A stretch of DNA of 64,000 nucleotides from Pacificoceanicola sp049803835 (lineage in GTDB: Bacteria > Pseudomonadota > Alphaproteobacteria > Rhodobacterales > Rhodobacteraceae), in NCBI RefSeq assembly GCF_049803835.1, contig NZ_JBNAGK010000014.1:1-64000 (forward strand), in the 5' to 3' direction. The notes below the pieces were generated by a model. It searched no databases and was not told the origin of the DNA. It saw nothing but the letters and a program-made list of their open reading frames with translations. Below are positions 55,129-62,803 of the stretch, piece after piece. The translations under genes and the position numbers were made by a program. The first letter of the stretch is position 1, and the number at the start of each line of letters is the position of its first letter.

Positions 55129-55599
55129 TTATTCCAGAAACCGCCTGAGCCGCTCGAGCACCACCGGAACCTCCTCCGGGCGCAGCCTGCCGTGGCCGCT
55201 CAAGAACGGTTCGACCTCCACGCCCGAATACCGCCCGACCAGCACCCCGTCCTTCACGATCAGCTTGAGCCGCACCAGTTCCCGCGCCCGACCGTGGCAG
55301 ATGGCGCATTTCTCCTGAAACACCCGCCCGCCTGCGAGCACGACTTTGAAATGCTCCGTCAGCAGCGTCGCCTCTTCTGCGCTCACCCTGCCATGCCCCT
55401 GCGCAAGGAAAGCCCCCACCGGCTTGCCGCTCCTCAGACCCGTCAGAACGCCGTCCTGTGCCTTCATCGCCTCGAAGACAAAGGCCCCGGCGTGCGCCGT
55501 ATGGCAGCGGGCGCAGGCGCTCTCATAGACGTCATGCGCATCGGCCTGCGCCAGTGCCAGCGCGGGCCAGAGGAGGAGGAAGGCGAGCAGTAACCGCAT
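55129..55599 (-). CDS. Diheme c-type cytochrome made of two tandem repeats, 156 aa
   Basis: A periplasmic cytochrome. The signal peptide MRLLLAFLLLWPALALAQA ends near residue 19; an in-frame ATG further upstream would only extend it. Two heme-binding motifs are present, CARCH and CAICH. The two halves are internal repeats: each has CxxCH, then a DGVLxG stretch, an SGxxVxxFL stretch, GHGR and an EE-containing helix. No methionine follows at the usual position; the conserved GHGR histidine in both halves could be the sixth ligand. Its electron partner is unknown. Confidence 0.85.
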   Translation of the reverse strand: MRLLLAFLLLWPALALAQADAHDVYESACARCHTAHAGAFVFEAMKAQDGVLTGLRSGKPVGAFLAQGHGRVSAEEATLLTEHFKVVLAGGRVFQEKCAICHGRARELVRLKLIVKDGVLVGRYSGVEVEPFLSGHGRLRPEEVPVVLERLRRFLE

Positions 55600-55616
55600 G
55601 CGGAACTCCCGAAAAC

Positions 55617-55648
55617 GAAGGGCCGCCCCGAGTTTGGGACGGCCCTTC
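55617..55648 (-). terminator. Rho-independent terminator of prs
   Basis: GAAGGGCCG pairs with CGGCCCTTC, and CCC with GGG inside, about 30 nt after the prs stop. On the minus strand the tail is TTCGTTTTC. It also lies just upstream of the cytochrome start. Confidence 0.75.
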
Positions 55649-55677
55649 AAAACCCTCAATGATCCGGATCAACCGGC

Positions 55678-56688
55678 TCAGAGAATACCCTCATAGATCG
55701 GCCCAAGCGTCTCTGTTTCGAACAGCGACGAAACTGACGTGCCGTTCCAGATGTTCAGGATCGACTGGGCGAACATCGGCGCGGTCGGCAGGATGCGGAT
55801 GTTCGGGCAGCCGAGGACAGCCTCCGTCGGCTGGATCGAGTCGGTCAGCACCAGCGACTTCATGACGGACTTCGACACCCGCTCCACCGCCGGGCCGCTC
55901 ATCACGCCGTGGGAGATATAGGCGTGCACCTCGGTCGCGCCGTGGTCCATCAGCACCTCCGCCGCCTTGCACAGCGTGCCCGCCGTATCGCACATGTCGT
56001 CGACGATGAAGCATTTCTTGCCGGTGACTTCCCCGATCACCGTCATCTCGGCAACCTCGCCCGGCTTTTCCCGGCGCTTGTCCACGATGGACAGCGGTGC
56101 GTTGATCCGCTTTGCCAGTTCCCGCGCCCGCGCCACGCCGCCCACGTCCGGCGAGACGACCATGATGTCGTCCATCTGGCCCTTGAACTGCTTGAGAATG
56201 TCGAGCGCGAAGATCGGCGAGGCGTAGAGGTTGTCCACCGGGATGTCGAAGAAGCCCTGAATCTGCGCCGCGTGCAGGTCCAGCGTCAGGATGCGCTCGA
56301 TCCCCGCCTCGACCATCATGTTCGCCACAAGCTTGGCGGTGATCGGCGTCCGTGCCTTCGTGCGGCGGTCCTGACGGGCATAGCCGAAGTAGGGAATGAC
56401 GGCGGTGATGCGGGCCGCCGAGGAGCGGCGCAGCGCGTCCGCCATGATCAGCAGCTCCATCAGGTTGTCATTCGCCGGGTTCGAGGTCGGCTGGATGATG
56501 AACATGTCCTCGCCGCGCACGTTCTCGTAGACCTCGACGAAGATCTCCGCATCGTTGAACCGCTCGACCCGGGCATCGACGAGACCGACGCTCATCCCCC
56601 GGTACAGTGACATCCGCTTGGCAATCGCCTGCGCAAGCGGCTTGTTGGAATTTCCCGAGATCAGCTTCGGTTCGATGACGGTGGGCAT
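55678..56688 (-). CDS. prs: Ribose-phosphate pyrophosphokinase
   Basis: Makes PRPP from ribose 5-phosphate and ATP for nucleotide, histidine and tryptophan synthesis. The 336-aa cytosolic protein has FNDAEIFVEVYENVRGEDMFIIQPTSNPANDNLMELLIM, the ATP/R5P region GYARQDRRTKARTPITAK, the DLHAAQIQGFF motif and the PRPP loop FIVDDMCDTAGTL. Slightly longer than the 310-320 typical, as in many alphaproteobacteria. It sits in a region that also has pyrB and pyrC. Confidence 0.97.
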   Translation of the reverse strand: MPTVIEPKLISGNSNKPLAQAIAKRMSLYRGMSVGLVDARVERFNDAEIFVEVYENVRGEDMFIIQPTSNPANDNLMELLIMADALRRSSAARITAVIPYFGYARQDRRTKARTPITAKLVANMMVEAGIERILTLDLHAAQIQGFFDIPVDNLYASPIFALDILKQFKGQMDDIMVVSPDVGGVARARELAKRINAPLSIVDKRREKPGEVAEMTVIGEVTGKKCFIVDDMCDTAGTLCKAAEVLMDHGATEVHAYISHGVMSGPAVERVSKSVMKSLVLTDSIQPTEAVLGCPNIRILPTAPMFAQSILNIWNGTSVSSLFETETLGPIYEGIL

Positions 56689-56782
56689 GGCGGCAGCTCC
56701 GGCGGGTCAGGATTCGGTCAGTTGCGGTCCCGTTAACATGACCGTACTGTCCCTGCCAGCGTTACGGGGGAAGGGCGACACC

Positions 56783-57382
56783 ATGGCTCACATCGACTAC
56801 TTTTTTGCGACACTCTCGCCTTATGCCTATCTCGCGGGCACCCGGCTGGAGGAGATCGCGGCCCGGCACGGTGCGACGATCACCTATAAGCCGCTCGACA
56901 TCCTCGCGCTGTTTGCCCGCACCGGAGGCACGCCCCCGGGCGAGCGACACCCGAACCGGATGGCCTACCGCGCCCAGGAACTGACCCGGCAGGCAAAGAA
57001 GCTGGGCATGCCGTTCAATCTCAAACCGGCGCATTGGCCGACCAACATGGCGCCCAGCAGCTATGCCGTCATCGCGGCCCAGAACGCCGGCGGTGGAGAC
57101 CTTGGCCTGCTGTGTCATGCCATCACGCGCAGCGTCTGGGCCGATCAGAAGGACGTGGCGGAGGACGAGACCATCCGCGCCTGCCTGAGCGAAGCCGGGT
57201 TCGATCCGAAACTGGCGGACAGCGGCCTGCTTGTCGGGGCGGAGACGTACGAGCGCAATCTCGACGAAGCGGTGACGCGCGGTGTCTTCGGTGCGCCCAC
57301 CTACGCGGTGGACAGCGGGCAGCTGTTCTGGGGTCAGGACCGGCTGGAGGATCTCGACGCGCATCTTGCCGGAACACTCTGA
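56783..57382 (+). CDS. 2-hydroxychromene-2-carboxylate isomerase / DsbA-like thiol-transferase family protein
   Basis: A 199-aa protein of the kappa-class GST/HCCA isomerase family. The N-terminal DYFFATLSPYAYLAGTRLEEIAARHGATITYKPLDI is characteristic: the serine in the SPYAYL loop activates glutathione. GVFGAPTYAVDSGQLFWGQDRLEDLDAHL is the conserved C-terminal end. True HCCA isomerases act in naphthalene breakdown; most chromosomal members, such as this one, have no such context and their substrate is unknown. It overlaps the next gene as TGATG. Confidence 0.88.
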   Translation: MAHIDYFFATLSPYAYLAGTRLEEIAARHGATITYKPLDILALFARTGGTPPGERHPNRMAYRAQELTRQAKKLGMPFNLKPAHWPTNMAPSSYAVIAAQNAGGGDLGLLCHAITRSVWADQKDVAEDETIRACLSEAGFDPKLADSGLLVGAETYERNLDEAVTRGVFGAPTYAVDSGQLFWGQDRLEDLDAHLAGTL

Positions 57383-58161
57383 TGACGACGCTCGAGGCAC
57401 CGGCGATCGGGCTGCGCAGCTTCGGGGATGGGGCCGGACGGATGCTGGCCCTGCATTGCGGATTGGGCAGCGGAACCATGTGGAAGGGGGTCGCTGCGCA
57501 CCTGCCGGGGTTCACCCTGACGGCTCCGGACCTGCCCGGCCACGGCCGCAGCGCGGCCTTCCGGGACGGGCCGGACGTACACGATCAGGCGACAGCAGCG
57601 GTCCGGCCGCTGATGTGCGACGATCTGCACCTCGTCGGCCACAGCTTCGGGGCCACCGTGGCGCTGCGTCTGGCGCTGGAGACGCCCGAACGGGTGGCTG
57701 CGCTGACCCTGATCGAGCCGGTGTTCTTCGCCGCCGCCGAAGGGCGGGAGGGGGTCGAGGCGCACCGGGAGCGGGAAGAAGCGTTCTTCGCGGTGTTCCA
57801 GACCGGGGATCACGCGGCGGCTGCCCGCTGCTTCAATGCCATCTGGGGCGGCGGCATTCCCTGGGACAGCTTTCCGGCGGCGGTGCAGGAAGGTATGGCT
57901 CTTGGCATGCCCTTCGTCGCCGCCACCGAACCGAGCCTCTGGCGCGACAGCCACGGCCTGCTGGCCCCGGGCCGTCTGGAGGCCCTGCGCTGTCCGGTGA
58001 CCCTGATCCGGGGCGAGCAGACCGTGCCGATCATCGAGCAGGTTCATGCAGGATTGATGGAACGGCTGCCAGATGCGCGGGACGTGGTGGTGCCGGGCGC
58101 GGGACACATGCTGGTGCTGACCCATGCGGAGGCGGTGGCGCGGGGGATTTCGGGTCTGTGA
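57382..58161 (+). CDS. Alpha/beta-fold hydrolase
   Basis: A 259-residue cytosolic hydrolase. The nucleophile elbow is GHSFGAT (serine at about residue 92), the oxyanion region is HCGLGSGTMWKGV, the acidic residue is probably in RGEQTVPIIEQ, and the catalytic histidine is in GAGHMLVL. Together these give a complete Ser/Asp-type triad. The substrate is unknown. It is translationally coupled to the preceding isomerase (TGATG), so the two may act on the same compound. Confidence 0.88.
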   Translation: MTTLEAPAIGLRSFGDGAGRMLALHCGLGSGTMWKGVAAHLPGFTLTAPDLPGHGRSAAFRDGPDVHDQATAAVRPLMCDDLHLVGHSFGATVALRLALETPERVAALTLIEPVFFAAAEGREGVEAHREREEAFFAVFQTGDHAAAARCFNAIWGGGIPWDSFPAAVQEGMALGMPFVAATEPSLWRDSHGLLAPGRLEALRCPVTLIRGEQTVPIIEQVHAGLMERLPDARDVVVPGAGHMLVLTHAEAVARGISGL

Positions 58162-58177
58162 CCAGACCCGACCGGGG

Positions 58178-58255
58178 GAAAATTTTGTCTTCGCAAAATT
58201 TTCATTCGGGGGCTTTGCCCCCGGAGCCCCCGAGTATTTTCAAAGAGAAGAAACA
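58178..58255. repeat. Dispersed intergenic repeat with two hairpins
   Basis: GAAAATTTTG-TCTTCG-CAAAATTTTC (58178-58203) is a perfect 10-bp stem; GGGGGC-TTT-GCCCCC (58208-58222) is a second. The tail CCGAGTATTTTCAAAGAGAAGAA resembles a repeated intergenic element found in this bacterial group. It lies between a convergent hydrolase and plsY and could end transcription in both directions. Confidence 0.7.
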
Positions 58256-58280
58256 GGGGACGTCGGAGCGTCTCGTGGCG

Positions 58281-58871
58281 TCAGGATTTCTTGCCGATTT
58301 TCGGTTCGGTCCCGTCCTTGAGGCGTTTGATGTTCGCCCGGTGGCGCCAGTAGATCAGGAAGGTCAGGATCGTGCCGACCACCAGCAGGTCGACCCGGGC
58401 CATCATGAACATCCAGACCGTTGTGGACATGGCGGCAGTCAGCGCCCCGACCGAGGAAATGCGGGTGAGGAGCACGGCGAAGAGCCACGTGGCGCAGCAC
58501 AAGAGGCCCACGGGCCAGCTGAGCGCGAGCACCACGCCGAGGTAGGTGGCGACGCCCTTGCCGCCCCGGAACTTCAGCCAGACCGGGTAGCAATGGCCAA
58601 GGAAGGCGGCGAGCCCCGCCCATTGCGCGATCCCCTCGGGGCCGAACTGCCGCGCCAGCAGCACCGCCATGGCCCCTTTCGCGCCGTCGAGCAGGAGCGT
58701 GGCGGCGGCGGCTTTCTTGTTGCCGGTGCGCAGGACGTTGGTGGCACCGATATTGCCGGAGCCGATCTTGCGCAGGTCGCCGAGGCCGAGGGCGGCGCTG
58801 ATGACGATACCGAAGGGGATCGAGCCGAGCCCGTAGCCGATCACGATCCAGAGCAGCGAAGCGAGGTCCAT
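58281..58871 (-). CDS. plsY: Glycerol-3-phosphate acyltransferase PlsY
   Basis: Transfers acyl groups from acyl-phosphate to glycerol 3-phosphate at the inner membrane, the first step of phospholipid synthesis. The 196-aa protein has about five helices and the three PlsY motifs: GSIPFG (early), RKIGSGNIGATNVLRTG, and GHCYPVWLKFRGGKGVAT. It follows pyrC by 10 nt on the same strand, an order common in Rhodobacterales. Confidence 0.96.
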   Translation of the reverse strand: MDLASLLWIVIGYGLGSIPFGIVISAALGLGDLRKIGSGNIGATNVLRTGNKKAAAATLLLDGAKGAMAVLLARQFGPEGIAQWAGLAAFLGHCYPVWLKFRGGKGVATYLGVVLALSWPVGLLCCATWLFAVLLTRISSVGALTAAMSTTVWMFMMARVDLLVVGTILTFLIYWRHRANIKRLKDGTEPKIGKKS

Positions 58872-58881
58872 CGGGGTCTCC

Positions 58882-60174
58882 TCAGGCGGTGAAGATGCGT
58901 TGGCCCGCGACCCAGGTGCCGAGCACCCGACCCTGCAGACGGGCGCCATCGAAGGGGGAGTTCTTGGACTTGGAGCGCAGCTTGAAGCGGTCGAGGATCA
59001 GCGGCTTGTCCGCGTCGAAGAGCACGAGGTCGGCGGGTGCACCTTTGGCCAACCGTCCCGCCGGCAAGCCAAGCCGCTTCGCCGGGTTCAGCGACAGGGC
59101 GCGGAACAGTGTCGGCAGATCCAGCTCTCCCGCGTGGTAGAGGCGCAGCAGCACCGGCAGCATGGTTTCGAGACCCACCGCCCCGGCGGCGGCTTCCTCG
59201 TAGGGCAGGCGCTTGCTCTCCTCGTCCTGCGGCGTGTGGAAGCTGCCGATGACGTCGATGAGGCCAGTCCGGATGGCCTCGATCACCGCTTGACGGTCGT
59301 CTTCGGAACGCAGCGGCGGCTTGACCTTGAAGAAGGTGCGATAGTCTGCCACGTCCAGTTCGTTCAGCGTCAGGTGGTGCATCGACGTCCCGGCCGTGAT
59401 GTCGAAGCCGTTCCGTTTCGCCCGTTCCAGCGCGGGCAGGGCACGGGCGGTTGTGATCTGGTCGGCGTGGTACTTGACCCCGGTCATCTCGATCAACGCG
59501 ATGTCGCGGTCGAGGCCCATGCGCTCGGCCATCGGCGAGACGCCAGGCAGGCCGCGCAGGGTGGCGAACTTGCCGGAGGTCACGGCGGCCCCCTGCGACA
59601 GCCCTGGCTCCTGCGGATGTCCCATGACCAGCGCGCCGAGGCTGCGGGCGTAGGTCATGGCACGGGCCAGCACCTTGGTATCCGTCACCACGCGGTCGCA
59701 GTCGGTGAAACCCACCGCGCCCGCGTCCATCAGGAAGCCGATCTCCGTCATCTCCCGCCCCGCGCGGCCCTTGGTCAGGGCGGCCATGGGCAGAACGTTC
59801 ACCGGGCAATCGTCCTCGGCCCGCTCGCGGATGAAGTTCATCACCTCCGGCGTGTCGATGGCGGGCAGGGTGTCGGGGCGGGTGACGATGGTCGTCACGC
59901 CTCCGGCGGCCGCGGCGAGACCCGCGGTCTTGTAACTCTCCTTGTGTCGCTCCCCCGGCTCGCCGACCTTCACGCCGATGTCGATGATCCCGGGCGCGAG
60001 GAAGGCACCGCCGCAGTCGATGCGATTGGTGTCTGTCAGGTGATCCTCTGACAAATCAGCGCTTTGCACCAATATTTCGGCAATCTTCCCGGCCTCCAGC
60101 ACAAGCGCGCCCTCGATGATGGCGTCGGCTTCGGGGTCGATCAGGCGGGCGTTGGTAAGAAGGGTTCGGGTCAT
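58882..60174 (-). CDS. pyrC: Dihydroorotase homologue PyrC, probably non-catalytic
   Basis: A 430-aa amidohydrolase-fold protein of the class I dihydroorotase family. The start MTRTLLTNARLIDPEAD is standard. Key residues are missing: the HxH metal-binding motif in DxHxH is DIGVK (residues 65-69), and the catalytic region, canonically DHAPH, reads SFHTPQ. Later histidines (YHADQITT, MHHLTLNE) are kept. Such PyrC homologues are known as non-catalytic partners of aspartate transcarbamoylase (pyrC', as in Pseudomonas). It would then be structural, and a true dihydroorotase must be elsewhere. It lies upstream of plsY but is separated from pyrB. Confidence 0.88.
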   Translation of the reverse strand: MTRTLLTNARLIDPEADAIIEGALVLEAGKIAEILVQSADLSEDHLTDTNRIDCGGAFLAPGIIDIGVKVGEPGERHKESYKTAGLAAAAGGVTTIVTRPDTLPAIDTPEVMNFIRERAEDDCPVNVLPMAALTKGRAGREMTEIGFLMDAGAVGFTDCDRVVTDTKVLARAMTYARSLGALVMGHPQEPGLSQGAAVTSGKFATLRGLPGVSPMAERMGLDRDIALIEMTGVKYHADQITTARALPALERAKRNGFDITAGTSMHHLTLNELDVADYRTFFKVKPPLRSEDDRQAVIEAIRTGLIDVIGSFHTPQDEESKRLPYEEAAAGAVGLETMLPVLLRLYHAGELDLPTLFRALSLNPAKRLGLPAGRLAKGAPADLVLFDADKPLILDRFKLRSKSKNSPFDGARLQGRVLGTWVAGQRIFTA

Positions 60175-60354
60175 GGTCAGCCGTCTGCGGGTGGTTCGGG
60201 ATACTCCTACGGCAAAACGGGGAGAGGGGGAACCGTCCTCGGATCGGGTCAGAAATGATGATCCAAAGGTTAACCATTGGACTTCAATCCCCATTGACAG
60301 CACAGGGGTTCGCGATCATCAAAGCTAACGGATGATTAATGGGCGGGCAGACTG

Positions 60355-61236
60355 ATGATTTTCAAGGCATTCAGAGCAACGGTGGCAGCGGCCATCCTTG
60401 CCGTATCCGGGGCAGCGGCGAACGCGGCCACGGTCAGCGTTTTCGAGAGCACGACGACATTCACGATCCCCGATGCGGTCACCAGCATCACGCTGTTGAT
60501 GATCGGCGGTGGCGGCGCCGGGGCGGGTTCGCATTACGGCGGCGGCGCGAGTGGCTACCTCGCCGGGGGCACCTTCGCGGTCAATCCGGGCGATGTCTAC
60601 GCAGTTACGGTGGGTCAGGGTGGCGCGAGCGCCGGCTGTGCGGGCAACGCCTGCGCTGGTAACGGCGGAACAACGTCCAGCTTCGGCAACTTGTTGGCAG
60701 CGGGCGGCGGCAACGCCGCAGGATTTTTCGGATCGCCTCCAGCCGCAGGCGGCTCTGGCGGCGGTGGTGCCGGGAACGCCGGCAGTGGCGGCGCAGGCGG
60801 AACTGGCGGTTCCAACGGCATCAATGGCGTGACTTACGCTGGCGGGACGGGTCAGGGCACGTCCCAATGGGGGGCGCTGCTGGCGCTGATTACCGATGCC
60901 TCCGTCACAGCAGGCACGGGCGGCGCACAGAGTGCGGGCTCGCACCAGGGCGGCGGCGGCGGCGGGGGTATCCTCGTCAACGGTTTCGGGCTTAGTGGCG
61001 GGAATGGCATCTCCACCTCTTTCACCGCCGGTCAGGGTGGCCAGGGCTATGGCGCCGGTGGCGGTTCGGGCGGCTATTCGGGCAATTACCAGATTGCAGG
61101 GTCCGGGGCGAACGGCGTGGTGATCGCGCAGTACGAGTTGTCAGTGATGTCCGCTGTTCCGCTGCCTGCGACCCTGCCTCTGCTGCTTGGCGGCCTTGGT
61201 TTCATCGCGGTGGCGCGGCGGCGCAAGAGCGCCTGA
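60355..61236 (+). CDS. Glycine-rich VPLPA-CTERM exported protein
   Basis: A 293-aa secreted protein. The signal peptide MIFKAFRATVAAAILAVSGAAANAA is clear. The mature part is glycine/alanine rich (GGGGAGAGSHYGGGASGYL, many GGxGG runs). The C-terminus AVPLPATLPLLLGGLGFIAVARRRKSA is a VPLPA-CTERM sorting signal, which a dedicated rhombosortase/exosortase-like system cleaves and anchors outside. It is transcribed on the opposite strand to its neighbours and splits the pyrB-pyrC region. Its role, perhaps in surface matrix, is inferred. Confidence 0.85.
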   Translation: MIFKAFRATVAAAILAVSGAAANAATVSVFESTTTFTIPDAVTSITLLMIGGGGAGAGSHYGGGASGYLAGGTFAVNPGDVYAVTVGQGGASAGCAGNACAGNGGTTSSFGNLLAAGGGNAAGFFGSPPAAGGSGGGGAGNAGSGGAGGTGGSNGINGVTYAGGTGQGTSQWGALLALITDASVTAGTGGAQSAGSHQGGGGGGGILVNGFGLSGGNGISTSFTAGQGGQGYGAGGGSGGYSGNYQIAGSGANGVVIAQYELSVMSAVPLPATLPLLLGGLGFIAVARRRKSA

Positions 61237-61264
61237 CGGAACACGCCGATCGGGAAATCCATTC

Positions 61265-61297
61265 GAGGCCCTGCGTCGCTGACGCGGGGCCTTCTTC
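61265..61297. terminator. Bidirectional terminator after the VPLPA-CTERM gene
   Basis: AGGCCC and GCGTC pair with GACGC and GGGCCT around a GCT loop, 29 nt past the VPLPA stop and 18 nt past the stop of the convergent membrane-protein gene. The plus-strand tail is TTCTTCC. Confidence 0.65.
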
Positions 61298-61314
61298 CAT
61301 GGACGGACCGATGG

Positions 61315-61701
61315 TCAGTAGTCGGGCGGGGCTGCCGTCTTGATTTTGGCCACCACCCCGTCCGGGTCCGTCTGAAACTTGATGACATGCTTGTCACCGC
61401 CCTTCGTCACAAGCTGCACGCCCGAGCCGAGGCGTTTGACCTCGGCGAGCTCCGACAAGAGTACATGACGGCCGCCGGGGCCGTGCAGGGCGGTTTCGTC
61501 CAGCGTCCAGACCTCGCCCAAAGCCTCGTCCCGCAGATACCAGCCTCGCACCACCACCGCCGCAAGCCCGCCGATCGCCCCGGTCCAGACGTGCGGATTG
61601 CCGATCAACCAGAGGATCGCCATCCCGGCAGCCATGAAGACGGCGGCGAGGGTGGCGAGGGATTGCAGGTAGACGCGGGCGTCGGGGCGGAATTCGGTCA
61701 T
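61315..61701 (-). CDS. Small membrane protein, 128 aa, possible PH-like domain
   Basis: Two predicted helices (SLATLAAVFMAAGMAILWLIG and WTGAIGGLAAVVV) are followed by a soluble part (VWTLDETALHGPGGRHVLLSELAEVKRLGSGVQLVTKGGDKHVIKF) that has the strand-turn pattern of bacterial PH-like domains. It is the third of three small genes after pyrB, with ATGA overlap to the preceding gene. Function unknown. Confidence 0.65.
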   Translation of the reverse strand: MTEFRPDARVYLQSLATLAAVFMAAGMAILWLIGNPHVWTGAIGGLAAVVVRGWYLRDEALGEVWTLDETALHGPGGRHVLLSELAEVKRLGSGVQLVTKGGDKHVIKFQTDPDGVVAKIKTAAPPDY

Positions 61702-62267
61702 GGCTTGCTCCGCGGGTCTTGCTGGATGTCGCGCAGGAGGCGGTAGACCGTCCGGGCGTCGTCGATCTGTTCGAAGCCGATGCGCCGCGTGCGGCTGCCG
61801 TTCTTCGTGCGGACGGTGCGTTCGCCGAACCAGATCGAGCCGGGGTCGTCGCCGTGGAATTCGAGGACGGAAGAGCGGTCGATGGGGTAGCTGGACAGGG
61901 TCTTGCCCTGCACCGGCAGGTCCGTGGCGATGAAGGCGCGGCGGTTCGTGAGGGTGTAGGTGGTGCGGCTGCGCTTGAACGCGTCCCAGAGCACGAAGAG
62001 CCCGGCGTTCCACAGGCCGATGAAGAAGAAGATCAGTCCGAAGGCGGGGAAGACCTTGACCGGGCCGGGGACGTTTCCGGCGATGTCGGCGGTCAGGTTC
62101 ATCCAGAACAGCGAGAAGCCGACGAAGAACACACCGATGACGTGGCGCATCGGCTCCGGGTTGGGCAGGGAGAGGCCGGTGCCGGCGCGGCCTTGCCAGA
62201 GGATCTCCTCGCCCGGGTCGAGCAGGCCCTCCCAGCCCGGGGGCGCAGGCTGCGCCGCCGCTCTCAC
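61698..62267 (-). CDS. Membrane protein with bacterial PH-like domain, 189 aa
   Basis: The start is a GTG (RAAAQPAPPGWEGLL follows) that overlaps the previous stop as GTGA. Two helices (IGVFFVGFSLFWMNLTADI and VFPAFGLIFFFIGLWNAGLFVLW) precede a C-terminal domain with TYTLTNRRAFIATDLPVQGKTLSSYPIDRSSVLEFHGD, a good match to bacterial PH-like (bPH2) proteins. These are membrane proteins with unknown function. Middle of the three-gene group after pyrB. Confidence 0.7.
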   Translation of the reverse strand: MRAAAQPAPPGWEGLLDPGEEILWQGRAGTGLSLPNPEPMRHVIGVFFVGFSLFWMNLTADIAGNVPGPVKVFPAFGLIFFFIGLWNAGLFVLWDAFKRSRTTYTLTNRRAFIATDLPVQGKTLSSYPIDRSSVLEFHGDDPGSIWFGERTVRTKNGSRTRRIGFEQIDDARTVYRLLRDIQQDPRSKP

Positions 62268-62803
62268 AGCAGCGCGACGATGATGGCGATCAGCATGACC
62301 ACCGCGACCGCGGCCAGCACCAGCTTGAGCGTGTTGGTGCTGCCCGGCGGGTCGTTGGCGTCCGGGCCGGTCAGGGTGCCCTGCGCGGAGGCGCTGCGCA
62401 GCTTCGCGCCGCGCGTTCTGCCCTGGTCCTCGTGGAAGGTGCCGATCCAGCGCAGCGGGGCGGCAATCGTCAGGGTCTGCGAGGTGTTGTCGAAGGCCTG
62501 GCTGGGCAGGACGATGACATGGCCCTTGAGCGCGTCGATTTGCGGTTTCGCCGCCTTGAAATCCGGACCGGAGGCATTGTGCGCCTCCACCAGGTAACGC
62601 GACAGCGGCATGTCGCCGAGATCGCGGATGTCCACCACGTCGACGAAGGCCGGGCGCAGCTTCGTCGCCCCCAGCCCGTATTTCAGCGGCCATTCGCCGG
62701 TCCCGGCCATGGCGGTGAACCGCTCGACCGCTTCGGGCGGCAGGTCGAGGTGGAACAGGCGGAAGGTCCCGGTTTCGGAGCCGTTGATGTTCATGGTCGT
62801 CAT
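62264..62803 (-). CDS. Hypothetical tail-anchored protein, 179 aa
   Basis: A soluble N-terminal domain (FRLFHLDLPPEAVERFTAMAGTGEWPLKYGLG, IDALKGHVIVLPSQAF) ends in a C-terminal helix (LKLVLAAVAVVMLIAIIVALL), so it is probably anchored by its tail. No known family was recognised. It overlaps the pyrB stop as ATGA and the next gene as GTGA, which puts it in the pyrB transcript. Confidence 0.7.
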   Translation of the reverse strand: MTTMNINGSETGTFRLFHLDLPPEAVERFTAMAGTGEWPLKYGLGATKLRPAFVDVVDIRDLGDMPLSRYLVEAHNASGPDFKAAKPQIDALKGHVIVLPSQAFDNTSQTLTIAAPLRWIGTFHEDQGRTRGAKLRSASAQGTLTGPDANDPPGSTNTLKLVLAAVAVVMLIAIIVALL

